The notes beneath the pieces are model-generated. The model was not told the DNA's origin and made no database searches. It was given only the letters and a program-made list of their open reading frames with translations. The position numbers were made by a program, and so were the translations under genes. Of a stretch of 64,000 nucleotides of DNA, positions 32,308-41,776 are shown piece by piece. Numbering within the stretch: position 1 is the stretch's first letter; each line of letters begins with the position of its first letter. The stretch is from CAZIBG01 sp964536985 (GTDB taxonomy: Bacteria > Patescibacteriota > Saccharimonadia > Saccharimonadales > AWTP1-31), in the NCBI GenBank assembly GCA_964536985.1, contig CAZIBG010000004.1, positions 8,735 to 72,734 on the forward strand, read 5' to 3'.

Positions 32308-34682
32308 TATTTACCCTTCTTAAAGCTAAAACGTTTTTTATCGTTCGATGACTGACTTGCCAAGAGATCCTGAACGTTAATGCCTCGTTGGACGCTGTTT
32401 CGCTGCTCACTACTTGTGGCCATAGGTGATGATGGTACTTGGTTAGTCATGACATTTTGCAGGCTGAAACCAGGTGTTCGTTCGCCAAGATTTGCTTGAT
32501 TAGGTATCGATTCCTTTTGAACCGTCTGACTTATAACGGCAGCTGCTACTGCTGGGTCTGGAGCGGCCGTCTGTCCGTTCATATTTTCGGGAGTGTAGTT
32601 ATTGTCGGCCAAAGGATCAGTCAAGAATTCCGGGGAGCTTCCTGGGAATCCCTCCCCTACTGAACCTGATGTAGGTGGTAGACCCATTAAAGCGGCAGTC
32701 GTATCATCATACATTTGTTCGCCTATAGACACTTGCTCTGGCTGAGTCATCGGCTGTGCCAGTGGTTGTGTTGGTTGATCAAGTGTCGGCGGCAAGGAAA
32801 GTGTTGGCGGAGCAACCGGACTGGCACCCTCCACGAATTTCTTGGGAAGCTCGGCTGGTTGATCGTACGTTTTAAGCTCCACCTTAGAATTTTTCTGAAT
32901 AGGTCCGACGTCCAAGGTCTTGGCTTTAATACATGGCAGTAACTGGCCATCACTACTAAGGCGTAGGAAGCATTCGCGCACATTAAGTGCAGTGAGCATC
33001 TGGACGCGAACATCTGACTGCTTGAGTCCCTTGCTCTTCTCGGCCTCTAGAATCTCTTTAGGAATTTCAATGGTTAGGTTGCCTTCAAGTGCCCGTGCAT
33101 CTTCTTCGGAAACACGGAAGACATAGTAGTTGCTTACGTTAGTAAAGATGGCTTCTTGCAAGGGTTTCTCGATCTGACCAAAGTATTGCTGGGTCAAGAA
33201 TACAAATAAGTTGTACTTTCTGGCCTCCGCCAAAATGCTGGCAAGTGCCGGGTTCTGTACAACTGAGACCTCATCGACAATCAAAATCACTTTTTCATTA
33301 AAAGCACGCGCTTGAGCCAATAGGAAGATCTGTTGAATAAGGAGTCCAGCAACAGTTTTAACTACTTTTTCGCCCATACTGACCTTATTTAACGAAAAGA
33401 CTGTCAGGAAGTTGTCGCCGATAAGTTTAGAAAGCGAGGCTCCTTCTGTCCCGGTGCTAGCCAGTGAAGGCTGCATCTGCATTTCGTCGACAAGCGTAAT
33501 AATTGGAACTATGGATTCGTTGTAGTACTTGGTGCGCATTTCGTTAAAATCGCCACCGAAGAAGGAAACGATATTTGGCGGAACATATCCCTCAACATGG
33601 GCTAAAAGCTGGTTTCGATACTCAACGTCCGTAACCAGACGTTTGAGGTTATCAAGTGACATTGCCTGTGCGGTCATAAGAACAAACAGACTAAAGCGCA
33701 GCATTCTTTCGACTTTAGGGTTGAACTGATCAGCCAGTAGCGACTTGAACAAGGTTCCCGTTAGCTCCGTGGCAGCAGAAACATCCGTCCCCTCGCCACC
33801 AAATAGCTCAGTTGCCTCGTCATCACCCTTAAAGTTGATAACGTGTGAATTAGGAATATCCACTAAATCATGTTGCAGCGCTGCATGCGGGTCGATAACA
33901 ACCACGCGATAGTTCTGCTGCATCCCACCTGATTTTGTAAGCCGATCGATAATTAAGGTGATAAGTTTTGACTTACCGCTACCGCTGGCACCGATTATGA
34001 AGGAGTGTTTCTCGAAATCGTAAGCATTGAGAGGCAGGAAGTAGTTTGTTGGTCGGAACGGAAAGGTATCAATCTCGAACACCGCATTAACATTCGAACC
34101 TTGCATGATGTGTAGCGCTTTCTGGATATCGAGATACTTCGGCTGCTTTTTGCGCATATATTTTGTATTGGCCACAAAATCAACTGACAGCAACTGGCTC
34201 GGCAGCATGAATATTGTCTTCTTGGCGACGGTGTGCTGATTGGCTTTACTCTTGAAGTACATCCGTAGCTTGACGTGAGCTTTTTCAACATTGATAGTTC
34301 TGATAGTAAAGTCGGCAACGTCTAACTCGACGCCACGTTTTACCTGGTACTTCTCTTTAACATCGAGTAAGTTGCCGCCCCCAACATACTGCACGAACCT
34401 TTCTACGCCAATGGCATCCGGCAACTTAACTGAATCCGATAGCACCGGCCGCAGAACAACACCTTCTAGATTGTTAGACAGCAGACCGATGTCTTTGTTG
34501 GCGCCAATATAGTAACGAACAGTGCTTTTATCAATGCTAACAATCAAACGCCATGTCTTAAGAAGCCCTATGTATTGGGAAACGCCGAGTATGATTGATT
34601 TCCAGGCTGCATCGTCAAGTTGATCCTTGAGCAGATACATTTCGAACCAGTGTTCGTAGCCTAAATGAGGCTGGTTTTGCAT
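32307..34682 (-). CDS. VirB4/DUF87-like membrane-transport ATPase
   Basis: AAA ATPase of the VirB4/TraC/HerA clade. Residues about 1-225 form a poorly conserved domain. Walker A FIIGASGSGKSK lies near 230-240, Walker B ILIVDEVSVVQ near 450, and the QQ sensor VFLTQQYFGQI soon after. The last 200 residues are low-complexity, rich in Pro, Gln and Thr. No VirB6, VirB8 or relaxase gene is nearby, so it need not be a type IV secretion system. A GTG at 34700 is in frame, but TATACT at 34690-34695 ends 7 nt before the ATG at 34682, so I start there. It is co-translated with the two beta-helix paralogues. Confidence 0.85.
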   Translation of the reverse strand: MQNQPHLGYEHWFEMYLLKDQLDDAAWKSIILGVSQYIGLLKTWRLIVSIDKSTVRYYIGANKDIGLLSNNLEGVVLRPVLSDSVKLPDAIGVERFVQYVGGGNLLDVKEKYQVKRGVELDVADFTIRTINVEKAHVKLRMYFKSKANQHTVAKKTIFMLPSQLLSVDFVANTKYMRKKQPKYLDIQKALHIMQGSNVNAVFEIDTFPFRPTNYFLPLNAYDFEKHSFIIGASGSGKSKLITLIIDRLTKSGGMQQNYRVVVIDPHAALQHDLVDIPNSHVINFKGDDEATELFGGEGTDVSAATELTGTLFKSLLADQFNPKVERMLRFSLFVLMTAQAMSLDNLKRLVTDVEYRNQLLAHVEGYVPPNIVSFFGGDFNEMRTKYYNESIVPIITLVDEMQMQPSLASTGTEGASLSKLIGDNFLTVFSLNKVSMGEKVVKTVAGLLIQQIFLLAQARAFNEKVILIVDEVSVVQNPALASILAEARKYNLFVFLTQQYFGQIEKPLQEAIFTNVSNYYVFRVSEEDARALEGNLTIEIPKEILEAEKSKGLKQSDVRVQMLTALNVRECFLRLSSDGQLLPCIKAKTLDVGPIQKNSKVELKTYDQPAELPKKFVEGASPVAPPTLSLPPTLDQPTQPLAQPMTQPEQVSIGEQMYDDTTAALMGLPPTSGSVGEGFPGSSPEFLTDPLADNNYTPENMNGQTAAPDPAVAAAVISQTVQKESIPNQANLGERTPGFSLQNVMTNQVPSSPMATSSEQRNSVQRGINVQDLLASQSSNDKKRFSFKKGK

Positions 34683-34689
34683 ATTCTTA

Positions 34690-34695
34690 AGTATA
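34690..34695 (-). promoter_or_regulatory. -10 element deciding the start of the VirB4-like gene
   Basis: TATACT on the minus strand, 7 nt from the ATG at 34682. It overlaps the alternative GTG-initiated reading frame, which makes that start unlikely. Confidence 0.5.
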
Positions 34696-34726
34696 TACAC
34701 TGGTAGAGATAAACAAAAGCTTTACA

Positions 34727-34755
34727 ACTTATGCTGTCAGGTCTAGTATGACAAT
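34727..34755 (+). promoter_or_regulatory. Promoter of the alpha/beta hydrolase gene
   Basis: A TTTACA-like -35, a 17-nt spacer and TAGTAT, giving a leader of about 30 nt to the ATG at 34786. Coordinates approximate by a few bases. Confidence 0.4.
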
Positions 34756-34785
34756 AATCCTTAACGTTCGCTTTAGGAATACAAA

Positions 34786-35913
34786 ATGCCACCGCGATTG
34801 CCGGAAACAGATCCAGGAATTTTGGCTAACGAAGTAAAAGAGTTAGCAGTAGATGCTGTGGCTCGTATTCCAAAAATCGGACATGCCGTCTTTGATGCCC
34901 TCCAGCGGCAATTCCATCACGACGATGACATATTAGAGCTGCCTGAGCATGAAACTAATCTAAGATGCCATGTACTAGAGACCAAATCTACACCGTCTAA
35001 GCATGGGGACGAGCTTCGTGAACATCGCTATGTGAGAATGCCAATTGGTCAATCCGAGCACTTTGGCTGGTTCACTAAAGCAGTTGAAGGTATGGACACA
35101 GGAATTACGGTAATTGTACAGCCAGGACTCGGCGAAAAAATAGATGGCGAGCTTGGCGAAATGACACACGAACACCTAGCAGATATGTTGCCAGGGGCTG
35201 ATATCTTTAGTCATGAATCTTCAGGAATGAGTGATTTTAATGATGACACTTCGTTAAGCAAGCTTTGGAGTCATGGCATAGATAAGATGACACTTGAGGG
35301 AATTGAGCTAATACGACAGTTATGCCCTGGTAGAAAAATATATCTTGTAGGCACTTCCATGGGAACCATCGTTAATACCCGACTAATGAACCTCAACACT
35401 GAGCTTGGTAAACAAAACCCAGAGGGCAAGCCGCTTGATATTATTGGGGCAGTTCATTACGATCCAGCGTTAGTGGATCCGTCTAGAATTCTTGACTTCC
35501 TGCGTTTCCCTTCTGAATTAGTGGTTGGCGCTGTCAAAGAGCTACTATTTAAAACCAACCCCCGCCGTTTAGCTGCTGTTATCGGGACATTGATTCGTTC
35601 TCGCCCTAAACCAAAGCATCTAGTACCTATGGCTAGACAGGTTTGGGATATCACGCACGGCACACCGGAAGAGGATATTATCAACTCTGCAGTTCGCTAT
35701 AAGATTGACGTTATAGCGGGATCAAAAGGCGTCGTAGAGCAGAATACCATGTGGAAACGACTTAGCAAGCTCATACCAAGCCTGGACTACCATGTTGTTG
35801 ACGACAGGGGTCATGCCATGGCGCTTAATACATTTAAGGCTGCACGAAAGATTTCAAAGGTTATCATCAAGAACCAAGTACACCCACCGGTCTATTTGCC
35901 GGATGCCGCGTAA
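34786..35913 (+). CDS. Alpha/beta-hydrolase-fold protein
   Basis: The 375-residue protein has a nucleophile elbow KIYLVGTSMGTIVNTRL (GxSxG, Ser about 191) and a late catalytic His in DDRGHAMALN (about 345). An Asp in the expected place (SLDYHVVDD or YKIDVIAGSKG) could complete the triad. There is no signal peptide. The first 80 residues are charged and outside the fold. The substrate is unknown; esterase, lipase or acyl-transfer are possible. It is a single gene, divergent from the VirB4-like operon and convergent with uvrB (5 nt gap). Confidence 0.75.
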   Translation: MPPRLPETDPGILANEVKELAVDAVARIPKIGHAVFDALQRQFHHDDDILELPEHETNLRCHVLETKSTPSKHGDELREHRYVRMPIGQSEHFGWFTKAVEGMDTGITVIVQPGLGEKIDGELGEMTHEHLADMLPGADIFSHESSGMSDFNDDTSLSKLWSHGIDKMTLEGIELIRQLCPGRKIYLVGTSMGTIVNTRLMNLNTELGKQNPEGKPLDIIGAVHYDPALVDPSRILDFLRFPSELVVGAVKELLFKTNPRRLAAVIGTLIRSRPKPKHLVPMARQVWDITHGTPEEDIINSAVRYKIDVIAGSKGVVEQNTMWKRLSKLIPSLDYHVVDDRGHAMALNTFKAARKISKVIIKNQVHPPVYLPDAA

Positions 35914-35918
35914 TAGAC

Positions 35919-37883
35919 CTAAGACTTTGATTTTATATCATCAATAATGTCGCGCAGTTCGGCAGCTTTTTCAAACTCTAGGTTGGCTGCAGCTAAGTCC
36001 ATCTGACCAGATAGATCTTTGATAAGATTAGCGTATTCATCTTTTGGAATCTTCTTAAGGTTGAGCTTGGCCTTCTTTGCTTCTTCGCCAAGTTCCGGCT
36101 GCATACTACCCGAGATAGTTGATGACACACCCATAGGGGTAATTCCATGCTTGGTATTGTATTCTTCTTGAATTTTACGACGTCGTGTAGTCTCGTCGAT
36201 GGTTCTTTGCATGCTGCCGGTAATACGATCGGCATACATTATTACATGGCCATCTTTATGTCGTGCCGCGCGCCCTACTGTCTGGGTGAGCGCCTGTTGA
36301 CTACGGAGGAAGCCTTCTTTGTCGGCATCTAGAATAGCCACGAGGCTAACTTCAGGAAGGTCCAATCCTTCACGAAGTAGGTTGATTCCGATCAGGACAT
36401 CGTAAACACCAAGACGAAGATCCCGTAGGATATCGGTTCTATCTAGGGTATCAACATCACTATGAAGATAAGCTACTTTCATATTAAGGTCTTTTAGATA
36501 CTCGGTAAGATCCTCACTCATGCGCTTGGTCAAGGTGGTTACCAAAACTCGCTGATGTTTGGCGACCGTTGTTCTGATTTCGGCAATCAGATCGTCTACC
36601 TGGCCTTTAGTGGGTCTTATCTCGATAGGCGGATCAAGTAGTCCTGTTGGTCGGATAACCTGCTGAGCGGGCTCTGGACTGCGTGTTAGTTCGTATTCAG
36701 CTGGTGTTGCGCTGACGTAAACGACTTGGTTTACATGACGTTCAAATTCAGTGAATGTTAATGGGCGGTTGTCGAGTGCACTCGGTAAGCGGAATCCATG
36801 CTCAACCAGTACTTCTTTTCGGGCACGATCCCCGTTATACATACCTCGAATCTGCGGCATGGTCATGTGTGACTCATCCACAAACATCAAAAAATCGTCT
36901 GGATAATAATCCAGCAGTGTGGCTGGCTGTTCACCGGGTTCTCGATTGGTTAGGTAGCGGCTGTAATTCTCGATGCCCTTTACAAAGCCTGTTTCCTCTA
37001 GCATCTCGATATCGAAATTAGTTCGTTGCTGAATACGCTGTGCTTCAAGTAGTAGATTGTTCTTCTTAAAGTATTGTAGGCGATCATCGAGCTCTTGCTT
37101 TATAGAGCCGAGAGCAACTTTGAGTTTGTCATGCGGTGTTACATAGTGTGAACTTGGGAAAATCTTGAGATCTTGTTTATCTTTGATTATCTCTCCAGTC
37201 AGCGGGTCAACTTGAGTGATCCGTTCGATATCATCACCAAGGAATTCAATCCGGTAGGCCACTTCTTCTCCGGCTGGGAATACATCTACCACATCGCCTC
37301 GAACACGGAACGTACCACGATGGAAATCGATGTCGTTACGTTGATACTGAATGTCGGTAAGTTGTCGCAGTAACTTATCACGCACACGACGTTCGCCGGT
37401 CTTAAGTGATACCGCCAAACCATCATAATCTTCAACCGATCCAATGCCATAAATACAGCTAACGCTGGCCACAATAATGACATCTTTTCGTGACAGTAGT
37501 GCATCGGTGGCGGCGTGACGAAGACGATCGATCTCTTCATTGATCTGACTGTCTTTTTCTATATAGGTATCGCTTCGCGCAATATAAGCTTCTGGCTGGT
37601 AGTAGTCAAAGTAGCTGACGAAGTAATGTACTGCGTTGTTTGGAAAGAAACGACGGAATTCTTCATAGAGTTGGGCGGCCAAAGTTTTGTTATGGCTTAG
37701 GATTAAGGTTGGTCGTTGTTGCTCCTGGATGATATTAGCCATGCTAAAGGTCTTACCCGAGCCCGTAACTCCCAGCAGGGTCTGCTCTTTGAGCCCCTGG
37801 TTTAGGCCATCGTTGAGCTGTTTAATAGCCCCTGGTTGATCACCAGTAGGTTTAAAATTGCTTGTGAGCTCAAACTTAGACAT
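35919..37883 (-). CDS. uvrB: Excinuclease ABC subunit B
   Basis: Damage-verification helicase of nucleotide excision repair. The 654-residue protein has Walker A LGVTGSGKTFSM, the beta-hairpin region (YFVSYFDYYQPEAYIARSDTYIEKD), the DEAD-like DESH box (MFVDESHMTMPQIRGMYNGD), motifs V-VI (INLLREGLDLPEV, QTVGRAARH) and a C-terminal UVR motif (NLEFEKAAELRDII). Two ATGs are adjacent (37886 and 37883). TATAAT at 37890-37895 ends 6 nt before the second, so I use that one. uvrA and uvrC are not in the window. Confidence 0.97.
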   Translation of the reverse strand: MSKFELTSNFKPTGDQPGAIKQLNDGLNQGLKEQTLLGVTGSGKTFSMANIIQEQQRPTLILSHNKTLAAQLYEEFRRFFPNNAVHYFVSYFDYYQPEAYIARSDTYIEKDSQINEEIDRLRHAATDALLSRKDVIIVASVSCIYGIGSVEDYDGLAVSLKTGERRVRDKLLRQLTDIQYQRNDIDFHRGTFRVRGDVVDVFPAGEEVAYRIEFLGDDIERITQVDPLTGEIIKDKQDLKIFPSSHYVTPHDKLKVALGSIKQELDDRLQYFKKNNLLLEAQRIQQRTNFDIEMLEETGFVKGIENYSRYLTNREPGEQPATLLDYYPDDFLMFVDESHMTMPQIRGMYNGDRARKEVLVEHGFRLPSALDNRPLTFTEFERHVNQVVYVSATPAEYELTRSPEPAQQVIRPTGLLDPPIEIRPTKGQVDDLIAEIRTTVAKHQRVLVTTLTKRMSEDLTEYLKDLNMKVAYLHSDVDTLDRTDILRDLRLGVYDVLIGINLLREGLDLPEVSLVAILDADKEGFLRSQQALTQTVGRAARHKDGHVIMYADRITGSMQRTIDETTRRRKIQEEYNTKHGITPMGVSSTISGSMQPELGEEAKKAKLNLKKIPKDEYANLIKDLSGQMDLAAANLEFEKAAELRDIIDDIKSKS

Positions 37884-37889
37884 CATTAC

Positions 37890-37895
37890 ATTATA
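37890..37895 (-). promoter_or_regulatory. -10 element of uvrB, leaderless spacing
   Basis: TATAAT on the minus strand, 6 nt from the second ATG of uvrB and 3 nt from the first. Confidence 0.5.
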
Positions 37896-37923
37896 TGCTA
37901 AAGCATATATTTAAGAAATACGC

Positions 37924-38487
37924 TTACTTATAGAGATGGGAATATTTCTTGTGGCGTTTATCTAGAAGGGTTATCAACTGCGCTAAGACGTCTTCTGCCG
38001 TGTCGCCAAATACAATATCCTCTGCAGACCTACGGCCAGCGGCATGAAGAATATCCATGATCTCTGTACTGATACCGCCAGCTCCTTGTATAAATCCAAT
38101 TGGAGTGTCAGTTTCTAAGGCAATCGTAAATTCATGAAGCGTTCCAATACGGCCGCCGATGCTAATAACAGCATCAGATGAGTTAATCAGAAGCACATCA
38201 CGACCAACATAGTGAAGACCCGAATAAACGATGCTATGGTAGCCCTCTGTCGGAAGCCGGTATTTCATAACGTGTTCAATCTTACTTGAGGCTGGGCTGA
38301 TACCAAGACTCATTTGTCCACCAGCATCTTTATATGACTCGGCGGCTAAATTAGGAAGCCCTACGGTTGCGCCCGTCATAAGCGTGTGCCCGGCCTTTGC
38401 TATTGCATGACCAGCTGCTATGGCTAAGATTTTACCTTCCTCCATGCTTTGTCCTTTTGAAGCAGCCGAGACGCAAATTTGGTACAT
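37924..38487 (-). CDS. LOG/TIGR00725-like Rossmann protein
   Basis: The 187-residue protein resembles the LOG/lysine-decarboxylase-like superfamily (MYQICVSAASKG, GHTLMTGATVGLPNLAAESYKDAGG, then INSSDAVISIGGRIGTLHEFTIALE). The family signature PGGxGTxxE appears as IGGRIGTLHEF, with Pro lost, as in the TIGR00725 branch. LOG enzymes cleave nucleotide monophosphates to bases (cytokinin activation). The activity here is unproven. Its ATG overlaps the stop of the 412-residue gene, so it belongs to the aldolase operon. Confidence 0.75.
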   Translation of the reverse strand: MYQICVSAASKGQSMEEGKILAIAAGHAIAKAGHTLMTGATVGLPNLAAESYKDAGGQMSLGISPASSKIEHVMKYRLPTEGYHSIVYSGLHYVGRDVLLINSSDAVISIGGRIGTLHEFTIALETDTPIGFIQGAGGISTEIMDILHAAGRRSAEDIVFGDTAEDVLAQLITLLDKRHKKYSHLYK

Positions 38488-39725
38488 TATAAATCCGCCA
38501 TATCTGGTGCCATAACTTGCTTGTTTAACTGCTGTAATATTGCTTGTTCAAAACTGTGCTGCCCGACATAACTAACCATTATCTCGTTCCACAAGCTACG
38601 CCTAAAGTGCCCTAGTGAGTGCTGTCCGTACTCCAGGCCATTGCAGTAACTTACTGCATTATCCATAAGACTAAGTGGCACAACGGCTTGTGGGTATAGC
38701 GCAGCGACAAAATCAAGATCCTCCCAGAATTTAAGTGCTGGTTCAAGCCAATAAATAACTGATTCCGCTTTACGCCAAAACAGATCGTCAGGCTGGACAT
38801 GAGGCTCGAATAGTTCAGGGTGTTTAAAGGCATCCTGGCCACCAAAGTGACGCTGCACGATTCGCCAATGTATCTTTTGTCCGGCATACTCAGCAATATC
38901 TTTAGGATCTAAAAGCAATGTTTTTACTAAGACATCGCTGAAGTCAGGACGGACTTGTTGCATCTTAAAGAAGGCGCTATACGATCTAATTTCGTTAATA
39001 TAGTGTAAAACCAGTGGCAAAATAGTAATAACTGCGCCACGCATGTGCCTGAGTGGCAATGGAAGAATTACGACAATTCCTAGCTCCTTTAAGTGAGTAA
39101 GATTTTGCTTACGGGCGTAAATATATGAGTTTGCTGATTCACCCCAGCGCTCTTTGTCCAGGACAAGGACCTTCAGATCTCTTGTTTCAAAGTCACTTGG
39201 GCGGAGTTTTTTGTAAGACTTTATTAGCCGCTCACCCCAAGCCTTTGATTCTAGGAAGCGTGTTCCAGCTATAACTTCATCTATATGCTCACGCTTAAGC
39301 ATTGAGTCGACGGATTTATACCCTAGTTGCTTCATAACTTTTTTAGGAGGAATTGTTTTTATAATCCGCTTAGCCACACTATGCTTTAAGGCCCACACCT
39401 TCCGGGGTAAAGGAAGAGTGTCAATTGCCTTTTGGATAGCTGTCAGCTGATCATGTAGGGTATCCGCCGATGTAGTCCCAATTGCCTTGGCCAGATACTC
39501 GTCGTGGCGAGCGATTAAACCTTGTAATGCATGATACAGCTCCTTACCAGTTGTGTCGTTAGGATCTAGGCCTAGTTCATTGATCTTTTGATGAACAGTG
39601 CTAACTATTTTTGCAGTTAACGCCACATCCACCGATTCGTGTCCGGTCTCGGATTCTAACTGATTGATAGACATCGCGAATAACGGTTCGGTTGCTTGTA
39701 GTAATTCTGATAGAACTCTAGACAT
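38487..39725 (-). CDS. Unknown 412-residue protein in the aldolase operon
   Basis: I do not recognise this protein. It is mostly helical and rich in Lys, Leu and His, and has no signal peptide. A hydrophobic stretch near 222-244 (GIVVILPLPLRHMRGAVITILPLV) could be buried rather than membrane. Trp, His and Arg are concentrated after residue 270 (RPDFSDVLVKTLLLDPKD, KIHWRIVQRHFGGQDAF, LFWRKAESVIYWLEPALKFWED). No motif of a known enzyme class is evident. It lies 6 nt after the PfkB kinase gene and overlaps the LOG-like gene, so it is probably expressed with sugar-phosphate enzymes. Confidence 0.6.
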   Translation of the reverse strand: MSRVLSELLQATEPLFAMSINQLESETGHESVDVALTAKIVSTVHQKINELGLDPNDTTGKELYHALQGLIARHDEYLAKAIGTTSADTLHDQLTAIQKAIDTLPLPRKVWALKHSVAKRIIKTIPPKKVMKQLGYKSVDSMLKREHIDEVIAGTRFLESKAWGERLIKSYKKLRPSDFETRDLKVLVLDKERWGESANSYIYARKQNLTHLKELGIVVILPLPLRHMRGAVITILPLVLHYINEIRSYSAFFKMQQVRPDFSDVLVKTLLLDPKDIAEYAGQKIHWRIVQRHFGGQDAFKHPELFEPHVQPDDLFWRKAESVIYWLEPALKFWEDLDFVAALYPQAVVPLSLMDNAVSYCNGLEYGQHSLGHFRRSLWNEIMVSYVGQHSFEQAILQQLNKQVMAPDMADL

Positions 39726-39731
39726 AGTTTG

Positions 39732-40733
39732 TTACTTGAGCGGTTCGGCCTTATACCACTTTGGTGAATGAAGCAGTAATTTCTGTAGTTGCGTATTTGT
39801 CAGAAGACCCTTCTGAGCACCAACATGCTGTACGACACTCATAGAGTTGATTGGGCCCCACTGTAGCGCACCTTCTATATCACTACCATGGATTAGTGCT
39901 GCGACAAAGGTTGAGGTAAAGGCATCGCCGGCACCGGTTCGTTCGTAGGGAGGAGATGGATCGGGGTAGATAGGCATCTTTAATCGTTTGACTCCGTCAG
40001 AGGCATAGGCACCATCGGGACCGTCACTAATGACGACGATCCTGGGTCCTAAAGCGTGGAGCTTGTCGAATAGTTCATGGAGATCTTCATGTTTACCACC
40101 CGAAATCTGAACTGCTTCCTCTCTGTTGACGGCAAGTACTTCAGTCCGTTTATACAGATCTTTTAGTCGCTCTGCTCCCATTTGTATTTGGAATGTGCCT
40201 GGCTGAAATGCCAACTTGACACCTTCGTGTCGACCAAGCCAGTCGGAGAGTTCATCATGGAACTTTTCGGCATTTTTACTTATGGAACTAAAGTAAATCC
40301 ATTTAGGCATTTCGTCAGGTCGTAGGTGTGGCCAATGGTAGGTATACTCCTCATGTTTAATGAGGATTGTCCGTTCCTCCTTATACCACAGGACGTAGTG
40401 GTAGTTGCTGATCTTGCCGGGATTGATCTTCATCAGCCGTGTATCGACCTTGTTTTTCTCGAGGGTCAGAAGCATATCTCTGCCGGCTTGGTCGTTTCCA
40501 AGATTGGCATGCAAAGCACTTTTAAGACCGAGCCGAGCAAAGCTAACGCTGGCATTGGCCGCGTTCCCGACTGCATCAAGAACCTCAACATGATCGAACG
40601 GTATTTTTACGCCAAACGGCATGGATAAGATTTTATTACCATCAGCATCCTTGGTAACGGACGCTTGATCGTCAATGAGTTTGATAAATGCATCGGTTAC
40701 AATGTCACCTACTGATAAAACGTCTAAACTCAT
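39732..40733 (-). CDS. PfkB-family carbohydrate kinase
   Basis: Phosphorylates a sugar or nucleoside with ATP. The 333-residue protein carries PfkB signature 1-like GNAANASVSFARLGLKSALHANLG and signature 2 ERTGAGDAFTSTFVAAL with the catalytic Asp. The N-terminal SVGDIVTDAF is typical. The substrate is not clear; ribokinase, fructokinase and 6-phosphofructokinase are possible. Its place directly after fructose-bisphosphate aldolase suggests a sugar-phosphate role (inference). An AGAGGGG site precedes the ATG. Confidence 0.9.
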   Translation of the reverse strand: MSLDVLSVGDIVTDAFIKLIDDQASVTKDADGNKILSMPFGVKIPFDHVEVLDAVGNAANASVSFARLGLKSALHANLGNDQAGRDMLLTLEKNKVDTRLMKINPGKISNYHYVLWYKEERTILIKHEEYTYHWPHLRPDEMPKWIYFSSISKNAEKFHDELSDWLGRHEGVKLAFQPGTFQIQMGAERLKDLYKRTEVLAVNREEAVQISGGKHEDLHELFDKLHALGPRIVVISDGPDGAYASDGVKRLKMPIYPDPSPPYERTGAGDAFTSTFVAALIHGSDIEGALQWGPINSMSVVQHVGAQKGLLTNTQLQKLLLHSPKWYKAEPLK

Positions 40734-40796
40734 GCCACCCCTCTTACTACTCTTTATGCTTACGTTTATTGTATCACTATCAATAACGTCACGGAA

Positions 40797-41711
40797 CTAT
40801 AATGGCTTTGCTTTTCCGACTGCATTGAACGAGTCGAGCTTGTCTTCCACCACTTCCTGTACGGCAGCAATAACTTCGTCCATTAGTTTAATAACAGCAA
40901 ATTCACTCTTATTCTCTTTCAGTACTCGTTCTAATGTATTTCGATAGGCAATGCGCATATCTGAGTTGATATTGATCTTGGTAACACCTATTTTAACAGC
41001 GTCTTCGAAGTAATGAAGCGGCGTGCCACTACCACCGTGAAGACTGATATTGCAATCAATCGCATCTCGCACTTGTTGAAGTAAGTCTAGATCTAGCCGC
41101 TTTGGCACAGGATAAGAACCATGGAGGTTGCCGATTGCAGCTGCAAAAGTGTCTATGCCAGTGGCTTCGACAAATCGTTTGGCGCCTTCTGGCGTACTGA
41201 ATGTCTTTTTGATCTCATCATAATCAAACGCTTTGGTAAACTTATTTGATCCTCCACCAAAATAGTGTGGTTCGCTCTCTACCAAGGCGCCAGTGCGTTT
41301 AGCATACTCAACTATTTCTTTGGTTTTCTTGATTATGTCTTCTTCTGACGCATCATGCTCTTGTTGAGAGATATCGATGTGTATGAACTCGAATCCGGCA
41401 TCGATACCAGCCTTGGCAGCTTCGACAGTTGGTGAGTGATCGAGGTTGATGTACATCTCCACGCCAAACTCAACCTTATAGTTGTCGACCATGTCGCGAA
41501 CGTTATTTAGTCCAAGCAGCTCCACTTCACCGTGGCTTATTTCGACCAATACGGGTGCCTGCTTAGCTACTGCAGCCTTAACAACCGCTATGAGTGTTTC
41601 CTGGTTATCCAGATTGAACGCCCCCAAAGCATAATGGTTATCGCGTGCTCGCTGTATGGCCTGTCGGGCTGCAGCACAGTTTCGTTTTGATTGCTCAAGG
41701 CTTGGAGGCAT
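40797..41711 (-). CDS. Class II fructose-bisphosphate aldolase family protein
   Basis: Cleaves fructose 1,6-bisphosphate (or a related ketose bisphosphate) to triose phosphates using zinc. The 304-residue protein has class II motifs: YALGAFNLDNQET, YINLDHSPTVEAAKAGIDAG (catalytic Asp and zinc His), FIHIDIS, ESEPHYFGGG, GNLHGSYP, LHGGSGTP and KININSDMRIA. Tagatose-bisphosphate aldolase activity cannot be excluded. AAGGAA precedes the ATG. It is first in the four-gene operon with PfkB, the 412-residue unknown and the LOG-like protein. Confidence 0.92.
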   Translation of the reverse strand: MPPSLEQSKRNCAAARQAIQRARDNHYALGAFNLDNQETLIAVVKAAVAKQAPVLVEISHGEVELLGLNNVRDMVDNYKVEFGVEMYINLDHSPTVEAAKAGIDAGFEFIHIDISQQEHDASEEDIIKKTKEIVEYAKRTGALVESEPHYFGGGSNKFTKAFDYDEIKKTFSTPEGAKRFVEATGIDTFAAAIGNLHGSYPVPKRLDLDLLQQVRDAIDCNISLHGGSGTPLHYFEDAVKIGVTKININSDMRIAYRNTLERVLKENKSEFAVIKLMDEVIAAVQEVVEDKLDSFNAVGKAKPL

Positions 41712-41776
41712 GGCTATTCCTTATTTAGTACTTTTGCTTATGCTTAGAATACCATATAATCAAACGTAACATCGGT

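Noticed and set aside
34682..34700. GTG start of the VirB4-like ATPase at 34700
   Set aside because: The -10 box TATACT lies inside it, so the RNA would start downstream.
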